Shown here one piece after another: positions 1 through 9,373 of a stretch of DNA of 64,000 nucleotides; the stretch's first letter is position 1; every line of letters starts with the position of its first letter. The notes under the pieces were generated by a model, which worked only from the letters and a program-made list of their open reading frames with translations, searched no databases and was not told the DNA's origin. A program made the translations under genes and the position numbers. The stretch is from Sinorhizobium glycinis (GTDB lineage: Bacteria; Pseudomonadota; Alphaproteobacteria; Rhizobiales; Rhizobiaceae): positions 1-64,000 of the forward strand of contig NZ_LPUX01000046.1 of NCBI RefSeq assembly GCF_001651865.1, read 5' to 3'.

Positions 1-271
1 CGTTGATGCAGGCCGCGATGTCCGCGAACATCTCGCGATAGAAGTCCTTCCAGTCTCCCTCCGCGAAATCGTCTATGCCGTTCTTGTCGATGTCCTGCTT
101 GGTGAACCCGAAGGTCAGCGTCTTCGATGTCCAGGCGTAGCCGCCGATCACACCGTCAGTGACCGCGTTCTTCGAAGAAGCGACGCGCCTGTAGGTGGTT
201 GCGATCGACGATTTCCCAATCCAGCCTGCTTCAATCCGCAGTCGGATATCGACGGCTTTCGATCGCCGCAA
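1..271 (-). CDS. Probable M10 (serralysin-like) metalloprotease, N-terminal fragment
   Basis: The gene runs off the left edge, so only its N-terminal part is visible. The minus-strand frame reads RVASSKNAVTDGVIGGYAW, then TSKTLTFGF, then a segment around DWKDFYREMFADIAACIN. That layout resembles the start of serralysin-type secreted metalloproteases: a short N-terminus, a GYxW strand, a TYSF-like strand, then a helix ending in a 'TN' turn. The zinc site (HExxH) and any RTX repeats would lie outside the window. No ATG precedes the homologous part. Candidate in-frame starts are TTG at 271 or 298 and GTG at 151, and none has a strong ribosome binding site; TTG 271 is used only as a placeholder. 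Family assignment is by pattern memory from about 55 residues. Confidence 0.45.
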   Translation of the reverse strand, partial: MRRSKAVDIRLRIEAGWIGKSSIATTYRRVASSKNAVTDGVIGGYAWTSKTLTFGFTKQDIDKNGIDDFAEGDWKDFYREMFADIAACIN

Positions 272-426
272 CGGGACTTCGCCAGTCTTTCGCGTCAAGT
301 GGATAACGGATGCGCGATCAGGCGATTTTTCCTGCAGAATTCGGAGTATAGCGGCGTGCCGGCGTCGAACGCTGGTGGAAAGACCGTGCAGCACCGAAGG
401 ATAGGATACGCCTTGCGCTGCCAGCG

Positions 427-909
427 CTACAGCCAGCGGCGGACACGGCTCTTGTAGCTGCGGTAGACGTCGCCGAACTTGCGCTCAAGATAGGCTTCTT
501 CACGGGCGACCACGCCGTAACGGATGACAATGTAGAACGGCACCAGCATGGTGAGGAGCCAGAGGCTGTCGAAGCCGAGGGCGAGACCGATCAGGCCGAG
601 AAACATGCCGATGTAGATCGGGTTACGGCTGTAGCGGTAAGGCCCCTCTTCGACGATCGCCGTCGTCGGCTCGACGGTCTGGATATGCGTACCCGCCCGC
701 CGGAACGTCGCGGCCGCCCAGATCAGGAGTGCGAGGCCGGCGAGGAACAGGCTGGCGCCCAGCCAGGCGGCCGGCACGGCCGGCGGCAGGAACGGCAGCG
801 GGTAAAGGACGTCGAGCACGAGCCCAGCCGCGGCCGCAATTGCCCAGGCGATCGGTGGCCGTACCACCGCACCGGAGCTATCGCGGAAACTGCCATTTGC
901 CTCATGCAT
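427..909 (-). CDS. Isoprenylcysteine carboxyl methyltransferase (ICMT) family membrane protein
   Basis: A 160-residue membrane protein with hydrophobic segments at about 18-38, 45-68 and 100-132. The family signature is clear: GPYRYSRNPIYIG at about 89-101, then REEAYLERKFG at 136-146 and a basic C-terminus. In ICMT/PEMT-like enzymes these segments bind S-adenosylmethionine. Bacterial members of this size are usually orphan methyltransferases with unknown lipid or small-molecule substrates, so no substrate is assigned. It is transcribed away from the tusA/L,D-transpeptidase pair upstream, with about 140 nt between them. The ATG start is the first in frame. Confidence 0.8.
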   Translation of the reverse strand: MHEANGSFRDSSGAVVRPPIAWAIAAAAGLVLDVLYPLPFLPPAVPAAWLGASLFLAGLALLIWAAATFRRAGTHIQTVEPTTAIVEEGPYRYSRNPIYIGMFLGLIGLALGFDSLWLLTMLVPFYIVIRYGVVAREEAYLERKFGDVYRSYKSRVRRWL

Positions 910-1049
910 CCTACCGCCCGTCTCAGTTCGGGATCATAGCAAGAATTCCAACGGCCTTGGAGGCCCCGGTTGGTGGAGGACGCGATGAGCCGGCGCCGAG
1001 TGAGGGATGCCGAATGCGGCTGTAAGGCCGCAGTGCTGTCGCCGGTCGG

Positions 1050-1286
1050 TTATACCTTCTTACGAATGACGAAGCGATGGCCGCCATCGGCCGGCTCGGC
1101 CTTCTCAAGCCGGTGCCCGTCTTCGTTGCAGAAATGCGGAATGTCAATCACCGCCAGGGGATCGGTCGTCTCGATCTCGATGAGCGTGCCGGGCGCGAGC
1201 GTCTCCATGCGTTTGCGCGTCTTCAAAACGGGAAGGGGGCATTTCAGCCCCCTCAAATCGTAGACGGTCCTTGGCTCGTCCGGCAT
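1050..1286 (-). CDS. TusA/SirA-family sulfur carrier protein
   Basis: A 78-residue protein with the TusA core DLRGLKCPLPVLKTRKRM near its N-terminus. The conserved CPxP motif puts the persulfide-carrying cysteine at residue 16. TusA-like proteins pass sulfur for tRNA thiolation, molybdenum cofactor or other sulfur transfer. Orphan versions like this one cannot be assigned a single acceptor. The ATG at 1286 overlaps the TGA of the L,D-transpeptidase gene in a TGATG junction, which suggests translational coupling. A TTG three bases upstream is an alternative start. Confidence 0.85.
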   Translation of the reverse strand: MPDEPRTVYDLRGLKCPLPVLKTRKRMETLAPGTLIEIETTDPLAVIDIPHFCNEDGHRLEKAEPADGGHRFVIRKKV

Positions 1287-2713
1287 CAATTGCCCCAGAT
1301 CTTCCAGAATGGGCGCTTTTTCGGAGGCTGTTCCACCGGCGCCGTCTCGCCGCCGGCTGCAGGAGCGGTGGCCACCTGGGGATCGGCCCCGGTCGGCGCG
1401 GCTGCCTGTTGTTGGCCGGTGGCGGGTTGCTCAGCCGCTGCGGGCTGCTGAGCCGCCGGCTGGGCTGCGCCCTGCTCCGCGGGTGTCGCGTTCACGGTTG
1501 CCGTCGCCTGCGCCTCGGGCTCACCCTTCGAGAACAGGTTCCAGAAGGATTTCCTGGCGGGCGCCGTCTGCAGCGCCGCCTGTTGAACAGGACGTTCGAT
1601 CGGGCTCTGCTGCGGCACAGGCACCGCTTTCCCGTCACGAGTCGCCTTCTCCAGCGCCTCCTTCTGGATCAGCGCCGCCTGCTTGGCCTCTTCGGCCTCC
1701 TTCTGCTCGGCGAGCCGCTCTTCAAGGTCGCTCACCTTCATCAGCTTGCCGGCGTCGAGCGACGTGCCTGTCGGCGCATAGGCGAGCTCGCGGCCCTTGC
1801 GCTGCTCGGCGACGATAGCCTTGCGCTCCGCTTCGCTTGGTTCATACCAGACCATGCCGTCGAATTTCTTCAGCGCCTTGTCATAGTCGCGCTGATAATC
1901 CTTGTCGAAGTTCGCCATCGCCACTTGCAAGGCTGGCGGCGTCGACATGGCGGGGCACTGACCGGCGGCATTGAAGGTGCCGTCGGTCTGCTGGTTGAAG
2001 ACGTATCTTCTCTCGCAGACATTGACTTGCGGCGGCCGTTTGGTCACTTCGAACTGGTCGTAGCCGACTTTCAGCATCTTCCAGAATTCGATATTCGGAT
2101 TGTCCCGGTGGCGGGCCATGTTCTCCGCCGTCATCCGGAAGGGGAAGGCCTGCAGCTGGACGTTTTCCTGCCCGCCCTTGAAGGCGTCGCGGGCCAGAGC
2201 GAAGATTTCGATGATCTGCTCGTCGGTCATCGAGTAGCAGCCTGACGAGGAGCAGGCGCCGTGGATCATCAGATGCGTGCCGCTGCGGCCGTTCGCCTTG
2301 TCATAGGTATTGGGAAAGCCGGTATTGATCGCCAGATAGTAGTTCGAATTGGGATTCATCTGATGCGGGTAGAGCGGATAGAAGCCCTCCGGCGCCTGGC
2401 GATCGCCCTCCTTCACCTTTGGGCCGAGCTTACCGGACCAGGCGCAGATCTTGTAGCTCTTCAGAAGCTGGAAGCGGCTTGACGTATTCGCCTTCCAGAC
2501 CTCGAGCGTTCCCTCTTCCTTGAAGATGCGCAACAGGATCGGGGACGTCTTCTGCATCCCCAGCTCGCTCATCTTGCTGACCATCTTGCCAGACAGCTGG
2601 TATTCCGTCTTGTTCTTGACGGAGGAGAGGTTGACCGAATCGAGCGTTTCGTTGGTGCAGCCGGCGAGCGTGGCTGCAATGGCGGCGGTGAAAACAAGAT
2701 TCCTGAAACGCAT
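1286..2713 (-). CDS. L,D-transpeptidase (YafK/YkuD-type) lipoprotein with proline/alanine/glutamine-rich tail
   Basis: A 475-residue protein beginning with a lipoprotein signal (TLAGC, lipid cysteine at residue 19). The catalytic domain occupies roughly residues 55-200 and carries HGACSSSGCYSM, with histidine about 151 and nucleophilic cysteine about 159. That is the YkuD/YafK pattern, which makes or edits 3-3 cross-links or attaches proteins to peptidoglycan. YafK-like members can also be hydrolases, so the exact reaction is open. A charged, probably coiled-coil stretch lies at about 280-360, and the last 120 residues are rich in Ala, Pro and Gln, ending RPFWKIWGN. ATG 2713 is preferred over TTG 2719. 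tusA follows in a TGATG overlap. Confidence 0.85.
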   Translation of the reverse strand: MRFRNLVFTAAIAATLAGCTNETLDSVNLSSVKNKTEYQLSGKMVSKMSELGMQKTSPILLRIFKEEGTLEVWKANTSSRFQLLKSYKICAWSGKLGPKVKEGDRQAPEGFYPLYPHQMNPNSNYYLAINTGFPNTYDKANGRSGTHLMIHGACSSSGCYSMTDEQIIEIFALARDAFKGGQENVQLQAFPFRMTAENMARHRDNPNIEFWKMLKVGYDQFEVTKRPPQVNVCERRYVFNQQTDGTFNAAGQCPAMSTPPALQVAMANFDKDYQRDYDKALKKFDGMVWYEPSEAERKAIVAEQRKGRELAYAPTGTSLDAGKLMKVSDLEERLAEQKEAEEAKQAALIQKEALEKATRDGKAVPVPQQSPIERPVQQAALQTAPARKSFWNLFSKGEPEAQATATVNATPAEQGAAQPAAQQPAAAEQPATGQQQAAAPTGADPQVATAPAAGGETAPVEQPPKKRPFWKIWGN

Positions 2714-2976
2714 CGGCAAAAGCCCGTTCTAGCCACATTCCATCCGTGCATGCCTCATCCGCGAGGAGAGGTGTCAACGAATCAGTAAGTCATTATTCTT
2801 CACGAAATCTTAACCGTGCAGGCGCCCCCTGCGAACGGCCGTTTCTCATGACCTCATGAATATGGCCAAGATTTGGCCACAGTCCGATTTCCGGTTGTCG
2901 GGCGTGGCAATTTGATCGCAATGGTTAATCCTGGGCTCCGGGCAGGAATGCGCCGCTATCGCTTTTCCTTCTCCGC
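2714..2976. other. Intergenic region with a perfect TGGCCAA/TTGGCCA palindrome
   Basis: This 263-base gap between accA and the L,D-transpeptidase gene holds no convincing gene. It contains TGGCCAA-gat-TTGGCCA at 2863-2879, a perfect 7-bp inverted repeat with a 3-base centre, preceded by TCATGA repeated twice with a 2-base gap. It lies about 150 bases upstream of the transpeptidase start and could be an operator. No factor is assigned. Confidence 0.4.
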
Positions 2977-3930
2977 TCAGAGATTGCGGCCGATATTCAG
3001 GTATTTCTGCCGGCGGTCGGCCCGCAATTCGTCGCCATTGCGTCCGGAGAGCTCCTTCAGCGCGTCGGCGATGACCGTGCCGGTGCGGCCGATCACGGCC
3101 TGCGGATCGCGGTGGGCGCCCCCGACCGGTTCGGGAATGATGCCGTCGATGACGCCGAGCGACTTCAGGTCCTCGGCGGTGATCTTCATGTTGCTGGCCG
3201 CCTCTTTCGCGCGCGTCGAGTCGCGCCATAGAATGGAGGCCGCACCCTCCGGCGAGATGACGCTGTAGATCGCATGCTCCAGCATAAAGACGCGGTTGCC
3301 GGTAGCGATCGCGATCGCGCCGCCGGAGCCGCCTTCGCCGATCACCACGGTGACGATCGGCACCTTGACGTTGAGGCACATTTCGGTCGAGCGGGCGATC
3401 GCCTCGGCCTGGCCACGCTCCTCGGCATTAACGCCGGGATAGGCGCCGGCGGTGTCGACCAACGTGATCAGCGGCAGGCCGAACCGATCGGCCATCTCCA
3501 TGACGCGAACCGCCTTGCGGTAGCCCTCGGGGCGCGGGCTACCGAAATTGTGCTTGATGCGCGACTTGGTGTCGTTGCCCTTTTCCTGGCCGATGACGGC
3601 GACCGGCGAGCCGCGAAACCGCGCGAGGCCCGCCTGGATGGCATCGTCATTGGCGAAGTTGCGATCGCCTGCAAGCGGTGTGAACTCGGTAAAGAGCTCC
3701 GCGGCATAGTCGAGGAAATGCGGGCGCGACGGGTGGCGCGCGACCTGCGTCTTCTGCCAGGGCGACAGCTTGGAATAGATCTCCGCCATCGCATCGCGAA
3801 CGCGTCCCTCGAGCCGGGCGATCTCGTCGGACGTGTTCACGCTCTCGTCTTCGCCGGCAAGCTTCTTCAATTCGAGGATCTTGCCCTCGAGATCAGAGAT
3901 GGGTTTTTCGAAGTCGAGATAGTTGTGCAT
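2977..3930 (-). CDS. accA: Acetyl-CoA carboxylase carboxyltransferase subunit alpha
   Basis: A 317-residue protein, the usual AccA length, starting [18 protein letters not shown] with the family's N-terminal helical region. Conserved carboxyltransferase segments follow: [23 protein letters not shown] and [15 protein letters not shown]. With AccD it transfers the carboxyl group from biotin on AccB to acetyl-CoA, giving malonyl-CoA, the first committed step of fatty-acid synthesis in the cytoplasm. It lies 63 bases downstream of xerD on the same strand and could be co-transcribed with it. Confidence 0.97.
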   Translation of the reverse strand: MHNYLDFEKPISDLEGKILELKKLAGEDESVNTSDEIARLEGRVRDAMAEIYSKLSPWQKTQVARHPSRPHFLDYAAELFTEFTPLAGDRNFANDDAIQAGLARFRGSPVAVIGQEKGNDTKSRIKHNFGSPRPEGYRKAVRVMEMADRFGLPLITLVDTAGAYPGVNAEERGQAEAIARSTEMCLNVKVPIVTVVIGEGGSGGAIAIATGNRVFMLEHAIYSVISPEGAASILWRDSTRAKEAASNMKITAEDLKSLGVIDGIIPEPVGGAHRDPQAVIGRTGTVIADALKELSGRNGDELRADRRQKYLNIGRNL

Positions 3931-3993
3931 GAGATGCGTTTCCGATCGTTTTGCGACAAGGACCGCCCGGCAAAGCCAACCTGTCCGCCGGTC

Positions 3994-4935
3994 CTAATCC
4001 TGTTTTTTCGCCTGTTTGGCAAGGGGGTGGTGGTTTTGCACCAGCTCGTGCAGCCGCTCTTCGAGCACATGGGTATAGATTTGTGTCGTCGAAATGTCCG
4101 AATGTCCGAGCAGTTCCTGCACGGCGCGAAGGTCGGCGCCATTGGCCAGCAGATGGCTGGCGAAGGCATGGCGCAGCACGTGCGGCGAGATCGCCGCGAC
4201 CCTGATGCCGGCGCGCGCCGCGAGGCTCTTGAGATCGCGGGCGAAGACCTGGCGCGGCAGATGGCCGGATTTGCCGGAGGAGGGGAACAGCCAGAGGCTT
4301 TCCGCTTCCGCCGCTCTCCTGCGCAGCGCGTCGCCGTAGGTCCGCATGGCGCGGATCGCCGCCTGCGACAGCGGTACGAGCCTTTCCTTGTTTCCCTTGC
4401 CGCGGATCACCAGGAAGCGGCCGTTCTGCGCGAGCACGCTTGCGGGCAGCGACACGAGCTCGCTGACGCGCATGCCGGTTGCATAGAGAAGCTCGATCAA
4501 TGCGTGCATGCGTAGTTTCGCGAAGGCGTCCTCGCCGCCGGAGGCGGCCTCCGCCTCGGCCTGGCCGATCAACCGGGTGACGTCGTCGATGCTGAGCGTC
4601 TTCGGCAGGGCGCGCGCCTTCTTGGGCGCGTCGAGAATGCCGGTCGGGTCGTCGCCGCGCAGTCCCTCGGCATAGAGGAACTTATAGAATTGCCGGAGCG
4701 CCGACAGCCGGCGTGCCTGGGAGGAAGACTTGAAGCCCTCGCCGGCGAGGTGCGACAGATAGCGTCTCAGATCGTCGGCGGTGGCAGCGTTGAGCCGCGT
4801 CCCTGAGGAGCGCAGGAAGGAGCGTGCGTCCCTGAGATCGCGTTCGTAGGATTGCAGCGTGTTGACCGCCGCACCCCGCTCGGCGCTCATCATTTCCAGG
4901 AACGCTTCGAGGTGGGCCTCCGAAAGATCCGTCAT
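3994..4935 (-). CDS. xerD: Site-specific tyrosine recombinase XerD
   Basis: A 313-residue tyrosine recombinase with a SAM-like N-terminal DNA-binding domain (about 1-95) and a C-terminal catalytic domain. All active-site residues are visible: Arg156 in TGMRVSEL, Lys180 in RGKGNKER, His252 and Arg255 in SPHVLRHAF, His278 in LLGHSD, and the nucleophile Tyr287 in TTQIYTH. With XerC and FtsK it resolves chromosome dimers at dif. Length and motifs fit a housekeeping XerD rather than an integron or phage integrase, and no mobile element surrounds it. Its ATG overlaps the TGA of the 49-codon gene upstream (ATGA). Confidence 0.93.
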   Translation of the reverse strand: MTDLSEAHLEAFLEMMSAERGAAVNTLQSYERDLRDARSFLRSSGTRLNAATADDLRRYLSHLAGEGFKSSSQARRLSALRQFYKFLYAEGLRGDDPTGILDAPKKARALPKTLSIDDVTRLIGQAEAEAASGGEDAFAKLRMHALIELLYATGMRVSELVSLPASVLAQNGRFLVIRGKGNKERLVPLSQAAIRAMRTYGDALRRRAAEAESLWLFPSSGKSGHLPRQVFARDLKSLAARAGIRVAAISPHVLRHAFASHLLANGADLRAVQELLGHSDISTTQIYTHVLEERLHELVQNHHPLAKQAKKQD

Positions 4936-5081
4936 TGCGGCTTGTTGACCCGTTCGGACGGAATGCGCACCGTCACGTCCCGCTCCACCGGCTCGACGAA
5001 AGTGACGAGGGCCACCATGGTTCCATAGATCATGCCGGCCGCCACTGCGCAGAAGAACAGGAACCGGAACAGGGTTGGCAT
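4932..5081 (-). CDS. 49-residue single-pass membrane peptide upstream of xerD
   Basis: A 49-codon frame beginning [20 protein letters not shown] and ending RVNKPQ. A hydrophobic helix spans about residues 4-28, followed by a short polar tail. Translation looks real: GGAG lies upstream of the ATG at 5081, and the stop overlaps the xerD start in an ATGA junction, so the two are probably coupled. I recall similar short proteins in front of xerD in related rhizobia, but no function is known to me. It is divergent from aroK, with about 155 bases between them. Confidence 0.7.
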   Translation of the reverse strand: MPTLFRFLFFCAVAAGMIYGTMVALVTFVEPVERDVTVRIPSERVNKPQ

Positions 5082-5179
5082 TTCAGTCTCCAGCACGCGG
5101 GTGACGCCATAGCGGACCGTGGTCTATATGAACGGCTCGTCCGGCAAGTTCAAGAAGCGTGGCGCAGGCGCGCGACGAC

Positions 5180-5208
5180 TTGACGCCCCCGGCCGATTTG
5201 TCGATACC
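5180..5208 (+). promoter_or_regulatory. Candidate sigma-70 promoter for aroK
   Basis: TTGACG (5180-5185) is followed after 17 bases by GATACC (5203-5208), about 28 bases before the aroK start. The -35 matches well. The -10 is weak but keeps the A at position 2. Inferred from sequence only. Confidence 0.35.
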
Positions 5209-5235
5209 GAAAGGGAATGGGGATTATGACGGCTA

Positions 5236-5823
5236 ATGAACGACGTGACCGAACCGGATTCCGCGACGCTCGCCGAACGGGCGAAGCTCGCTCTCGGTAA
5301 GCGCAACCTCATATTCATCGGCCTGATGGGGGCGGGAAAATCGGCGATCGGTCGGCTGACCGCCCAGGCGCTCGGCATTCCCTTCGTCGATTCCGACCAT
5401 GAGATCGAGCGGGTGTCGCGCATGACGGTAAGCGAGCTCTTCGCGGCCTATGGCGAAGAGGAGTTCCGGGCGCTGGAGGCGCGGGTGCTGAAGCGGCTGT
5501 TGCGGTCGGGCCCGCGGGTGGTTTCGACCGGCGGCGGCGCCTATATCAACGAGCGCTCCCGCCGGCAGATCAAGAAGGGCGGGCTGACCGTCTGGCTGAA
5601 TGCGGATCTCGACGTGCTGTGGGAGCGGGTGAACAAGCGCGACACCCGACCGCTGCTCAAGACGGAAAACCCGAAGCAGACGCTCGAGAACCTCATGCGG
5701 GCGCGCTATCCGATCTATGCCGAGGCGGATCTCGTGGTCCTCTCGCGCGACGTGAAAAAGGAAACGATGGTCGAGGAGGTCCTCGCCGCCATCGCCGACT
5801 GCAAGAAAGTCGAAATGCCATGA
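5236..5823 (+). CDS. aroK: Shikimate kinase
   Basis: A 195-residue P-loop kinase. The Walker A motif [12 protein letters not shown] (29-40) is followed by the shikimate-binding DSDHEIE segment (about 52) and the [10 protein letters not shown] segment (about 95-104), and then an RDTRPLL lid region. It phosphorylates shikimate at the 3-hydroxyl with ATP in the chorismate pathway. About 25 extra N-terminal residues precede the kinase core, as in other rhizobial AroK proteins. It overlaps aroB by four bases (ATGA), consistent with an aroK-aroB operon. Confidence 0.96.
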   Translation: MNDVTEPDSATLAERAKLALGKRNLIFIGLMGAGKSAIGRLTAQALGIPFVDSDHEIERVSRMTVSELFAAYGEEEFRALEARVLKRLLRSGPRVVSTGGGAYINERSRRQIKKGGLTVWLNADLDVLWERVNKRDTRPLLKTENPKQTLENLMRARYPIYAEADLVVLSRDVKKETMVEEVLAAIADCKKVEMP

Positions 5824-6950
5824 TGAACCATGTGATGCCTTCCGAGCGCAAGGTCCGGGTGAACCTCGGAGACCGCTCCTATGACATCCTCATCGGCCCC
5901 GGCCTGATCGCCGCGGCAGGCAGGGAAATCGCTTCCCGCCTCAAGGGCCGCAGGATGGCGGTCATCACGGATGAAAACGTGGCGCCGCGCTATCTGGAGC
6001 CGCTGATGGCGAGCCTGAATGAGAGCGGCATCGAGGCGGTCTCGCTCGTCCTCCCGGCAGGCGAGAAGACAAAGAGCTTCGAACATCTGATCCCTGTCTG
6101 CGACGCCGTTCTCGCGGCGAAAATCGAGCGCAACGACGCGGTGATCGCACTTGGCGGCGGCGTGATCGGCGATCTGACCGGCTTTGCCGCCGGCATTGTC
6201 CGGCGCGGCTCGCGCTTCATCCAGATCCCGACCTCGCTTCTGGCGCAGGTCGATTCCTCCGTCGGCGGAAAGACCGGCATCAACTCGCCGCACGGCAAGA
6301 ACCTGATCGGCGTGTTCCACCAGCCGGATCTTGTGCTCGCCGACACGGACGTGCTCGATACGCTCAGCCCGCGCGAATTCCGCGCCGGCTATGCCGAGGT
6401 TGCGAAATACGGCCTGATCGACAAGCCGGAATTCTTCGATTGGCTCGAGCGCAACTGGCAGGCGGTCTTTGCCGGGGGGGACGCTCGTATCGAGGCGATC
6501 GCGGTCAGTTGCCAGGCCAAGGCCGACGTCGTCGCGGCTGACGAGCGCGAGAACGGCCTGCGCGCGCTGCTCAATCTCGGACATACCTTCGGCCACGCCC
6601 TGGAGGCGGCGACCGAATATGACAGCCGCCGGCTCGTGCATGGGGAGGGCGTTGCGATCGGCATGGTGCTGGCGCACGAGTTCTCCGCCCGGATGAACCT
6701 CGCAAGTCCGGACGACGCACGGCGCGTCGAAACGCATCTCAAGGCCGTCGGATTGCCGACGCGCATGGCCGACATCCCCGGCGATCTCCCGCCGGCCGCG
6801 CGGCTGATGGAGGCGATCGCCCAGGACAAGAAGGTCAAGGGCGGCAAGCTCACCTTCATCCTGACGAGAGGCATCGGCCAGTCCTTCGTCGCGGACGACG
6901 TTCCGGCTTCCGAGGTGCTTGGCTTCCTTGAGGAAAAACACCCGCGATGA
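5820..6950 (+). CDS. aroB: 3-dehydroquinate synthase
   Basis: A 376-residue protein beginning [17 protein letters not shown]. The NAD-binding [14 protein letters not shown], the substrate-binding [10 protein letters not shown] and the metal-site GHTFGHALE (a zinc-liganding histidine) are all visible, with a second histidine in [12 protein letters not shown]. It converts DAHP to 3-dehydroquinate, the second step of the shikimate pathway. Start and stop are in tight overlaps: ATGA with aroK upstream and ATGA with the CNNM gene downstream. This implies one transcript and coupled translation. Confidence 0.97.
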   Translation: MMNHVMPSERKVRVNLGDRSYDILIGPGLIAAAGREIASRLKGRRMAVITDENVAPRYLEPLMASLNESGIEAVSLVLPAGEKTKSFEHLIPVCDAVLAAKIERNDAVIALGGGVIGDLTGFAAGIVRRGSRFIQIPTSLLAQVDSSVGGKTGINSPHGKNLIGVFHQPDLVLADTDVLDTLSPREFRAGYAEVAKYGLIDKPEFFDWLERNWQAVFAGGDARIEAIAVSCQAKADVVAADERENGLRALLNLGHTFGHALEAATEYDSRRLVHGEGVAIGMVLAHEFSARMNLASPDDARRVETHLKAVGLPTRMADIPGDLPPAARLMEAIAQDKKVKGGKLTFILTRGIGQSFVADDVPASEVLGFLEEKHPR

Positions 6951-8254
6951 GCGCCGAGGCGGTATGGCTATTCTTGGCGGAGCACTGGTTGGCTCTCCTC
7001 GCCGTCATCTGCCTTCTGCTCCTTTCGGCGTTTTTCTCCGGTTCGGAGGCGGCCTTGACCGCCACCTCCAGGGCGCGCATGCACACGCTCGAGAGCAATG
7101 GCGATCGGCGCGCCGGCCTTGTCAATCGGCTGATCGAGCGGCGTGACCGGTTGGTTGGAACGCTGCTTCTCGGCAACAACCTCGTCATCATTCTTGCCAC
7201 CTCGCTCACGACGAGCCTGCTGATCGGCCTCGTCGGCAATTTCGCCGTGCTGGTCGCCACGATCAGCATGACCGTGCTGCTCGTTCTCTTCTGCGAGGTG
7301 CTGCCGAAGAGCTGGGCGATCGCCTCGCCTGATCGCTTCGCGCTTGCCGTGGCGCCCATGGTAAGGCGTTTCGTGGCGGTCGCCGGCCCGGTGTCGGCGC
7401 TCATAAACGGGATCGTGCGCCGGCTCCTGAACCTCTCCGGCGTGAATGTTTCCTCCGACAGGCCGATGCTTTCGGCCCAGGAGGAACTGCGCGGTGCCGT
7501 CGACCTGCTGCATCGGGAAGGGGCGGTGGTCAAGGCGGATCGCGACCGGCTAGGCGGCGTGCTCGACCTCGGCGAGCTCGAAGTATCCGACATCATGATA
7601 CACCGCACCGCCATGCAGGCGGTCAATGCGGAGGAGCCGCCGGAGGTCTGCGTCCGGGAAATCCTCGGAAGTCCCTTCACGCGCCTGCCGCTGTGGCGCG
7701 GCTCGACCGACAACATCATCGGCGTCGTCCATTCCAAGGATCTCCAGAGAGCGCTCGCCGAGCCGGGTGTCGAGCCGCACACCATCGACATCGTCAGGAT
7801 CGCCCAGAAGCCGTGGTTCGTGCCGGACACGACCAATCTCAAGGATCAGCTCAACGCCTTCCTCAGGCGCAAGCTGCATCTTGCGATCGTCGTCGACGAA
7901 TACGGCCAGGTTCAGGGCCTCGTCACGCTCGAAGACATCCTCGAGGAGATCGTCGGCGACATTGCCGACGAGCACGATCTCGACATCCAAGGTGTCCGCC
8001 AGGAAGCCGACGGTTCGATCGTCGTCGACGGGTCCGTGCCGATCCGCGACCTCAACCGGGCGCTCGACTGGTCGCTGCCGGACGAGGAGGCGACCACGGT
8101 CGCCGGCCTCGTGATCCATGAAGCCAAGAGCATCCCGGAGGAGCGGCAGGCTTTCACTTTTTACGGCAAGCGCTTCACCGTTATGAAAAGGGTGAAGAAC
8201 AGGATCACCAAGCTGCGCATCCGACCGGCTGAGAGTGAGTCGGCAGGACTCTAA
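6947..8254 (+). CDS. CNNM/CorC-HlyC family membrane protein (DUF21 plus CBS pair)
   Basis: A 435-residue protein. An N-terminal DUF21 membrane domain (about residues 1-190, with [11 protein letters not shown] and [14 protein letters not shown]) is followed by a tandem CBS domain (about 205-340) and a C-terminal CorC/HlyC domain. This is the CorB/CNNM architecture linked to magnesium and cobalt homeostasis; older annotations call it 'hemolysin-like' without good support. It forms the third gene of aroK-aroB-CNNM through a 4-base overlap, although no metabolic link to chorismate is known. It ends three bases from the convergent bolA gene. Confidence 0.88.
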   Translation: MSAEAVWLFLAEHWLALLAVICLLLLSAFFSGSEAALTATSRARMHTLESNGDRRAGLVNRLIERRDRLVGTLLLGNNLVIILATSLTTSLLIGLVGNFAVLVATISMTVLLVLFCEVLPKSWAIASPDRFALAVAPMVRRFVAVAGPVSALINGIVRRLLNLSGVNVSSDRPMLSAQEELRGAVDLLHREGAVVKADRDRLGGVLDLGELEVSDIMIHRTAMQAVNAEEPPEVCVREILGSPFTRLPLWRGSTDNIIGVVHSKDLQRALAEPGVEPHTIDIVRIAQKPWFVPDTTNLKDQLNAFLRRKLHLAIVVDEYGQVQGLVTLEDILEEIVGDIADEHDLDIQGVRQEADGSIVVDGSVPIRDLNRALDWSLPDEEATTVAGLVIHEAKSIPEERQAFTFYGKRFTVMKRVKNRITKLRIRPAESESAGL

Positions 8255-8257
8255 GAC

Positions 8258-8539
8258 CTACCAGCGCGTCGGCTCGCCGGGCGCGGCGGGCTCGACTGCC
8301 AGCGCGTGAAGCCCGGCGTCGAGCTCTGGCTTCAGGAGGTCGTTGATCGCCCGGTGGCGCGCCACACGGCTCATGCCGGCAAAGGCGCTGGACACGATCC
8401 GGATGCGCATGTGGGTCTCGCCGCCGCCGTCGAAACCCGGCTGGTGGCCGGCGTGCAGGTGGCTTTCGTTGATCACCATCAGCCGTTCGGGATGGAAGGC
8501 TTCCTCGAGCTTCGCTTCGATGCGGCTTTGCAGCGACAT
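8258..8539 (-). CDS. BolA family protein
   Basis: A 93-residue protein starting MSLQSRIEAKLEEAFHPERL, with the BolA core (INESHLHAGH, then HMRIRIVSSAFAGMSRVARHRAINDLL). Such proteins partner with monothiol glutaredoxins in iron-sulfur cluster handling, and some act as transcriptional regulators. Its H-x3-H pattern and VxSxxFxGxxxVxRHRxIN core fit the BolA1-type fold. ATG 8539 is chosen because GGGACGGAACA precedes it and the longer frame upstream lacks BolA homology. It faces the J-domain gene divergently across about 130 bases. Confidence 0.88.
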   Translation of the reverse strand: MSLQSRIEAKLEEAFHPERLMVINESHLHAGHQPGFDGGGETHMRIRIVSSAFAGMSRVARHRAINDLLKPELDAGLHALAVEPAAPGEPTRW

Positions 8540-8671
8540 TGTTCCGTCCCATTTCCCTGTTTGCTGGTGCGGCCGAGAGGCGCCGACGATGCAAAATGCG
8601 CGCACAAAGCCAGCAACATTCCGCTTTGTCAATTCTTGTTGTGACCGGTCGCAAACCCCATAATGGGCGCC

Positions 8672-9301
8672 ATGAAGCTCGATTCAAAATACTTCGATCG
8701 CATCCGTACGCGCCCCAAGGGAGCAGAGGCGCGCGTCGAGCCGTCTGCGCCTATGTGCCAGTGGGACGGTTGCGACCAGAGGGGCGTGCATCGGGCTCCC
8801 GTCGGCCGCAATGCCGAGGGCGAATATTTCATGTTCTGCTTCGAGCACGTGAAGGAGTACAACAAGGGGTACAACTATTTCTCCGGGCTCTCGGACACGG
8901 AGATCGCGCGTTATCAGAAGGAAGCGGTAACCGGGCATCGCCCCACCTGGACGGTCGGCGTCAACAAGAATGCCCGCAACGGTCCGACGCAATCGCAGAT
9001 GCGCTCCGGCAGCGCCGGCGCCCAGGCGCGCATGCGGGATCCGTTCGGCTTCTTCAACGAGGCGCGCGCCCGATCGCAGCGGCACGAACCGCGGCTGCGC
9101 AAGCTGAAGACGATGGAGGCTAAAGCCTTCGAAACGCTCGGGCTTGCCGCCTCGGCGACCTCAGCCGATATCAAGGCCGCCTACAAGGATCTCGTCAAGA
9201 AACACCACCCCGATGCGAATGGCGGAGACAGGGGCTCGGAGGACCGTTTTCGGGCCGTGATTCAAGCCTATCAATTGTTAAAACAGGCTGGTTTCTGCTA
9301 A
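8672..9301 (+). CDS. J-domain protein with cysteine-rich N-terminus
   Basis: A 209-residue protein (212 if ATG 8663 is used). The last 60 residues form a J domain, with the HPD tripeptide at about 179-181 in KKHHPDANGGDRGSEDRF. The middle is basic and low-complexity (about 95-145). The N-terminal part carries a possible metal site: Cys29-x4-Cys34 and Cys56-x2-His59. J domains stimulate DnaK-type Hsp70 ATPases. The gene sits just ahead of cobS-cobT, whose products form an AAA+/VWA machine, a context I recall from other rhizobia. A role in cobaltochelatase assembly is only inference. Confidence 0.8.
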   Translation: MKLDSKYFDRIRTRPKGAEARVEPSAPMCQWDGCDQRGVHRAPVGRNAEGEYFMFCFEHVKEYNKGYNYFSGLSDTEIARYQKEAVTGHRPTWTVGVNKNARNGPTQSQMRSGSAGAQARMRDPFGFFNEARARSQRHEPRLRKLKTMEAKAFETLGLAASATSADIKAAYKDLVKKHHPDANGGDRGSEDRFRAVIQAYQLLKQAGFC

Positions 9302-9373
9302 CAACGCGGATTAAGACAGAAAACACTTTTGCAGGCGAATGCGCGGCTGCCGTCCGGCGGCCGCTCTGGAGAC

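Noticed and set aside
296-306. DnaA box (TTATCCACT on the minus strand)
   Set aside because: One isolated near-match is expected by chance and there is no cluster or origin-like context.
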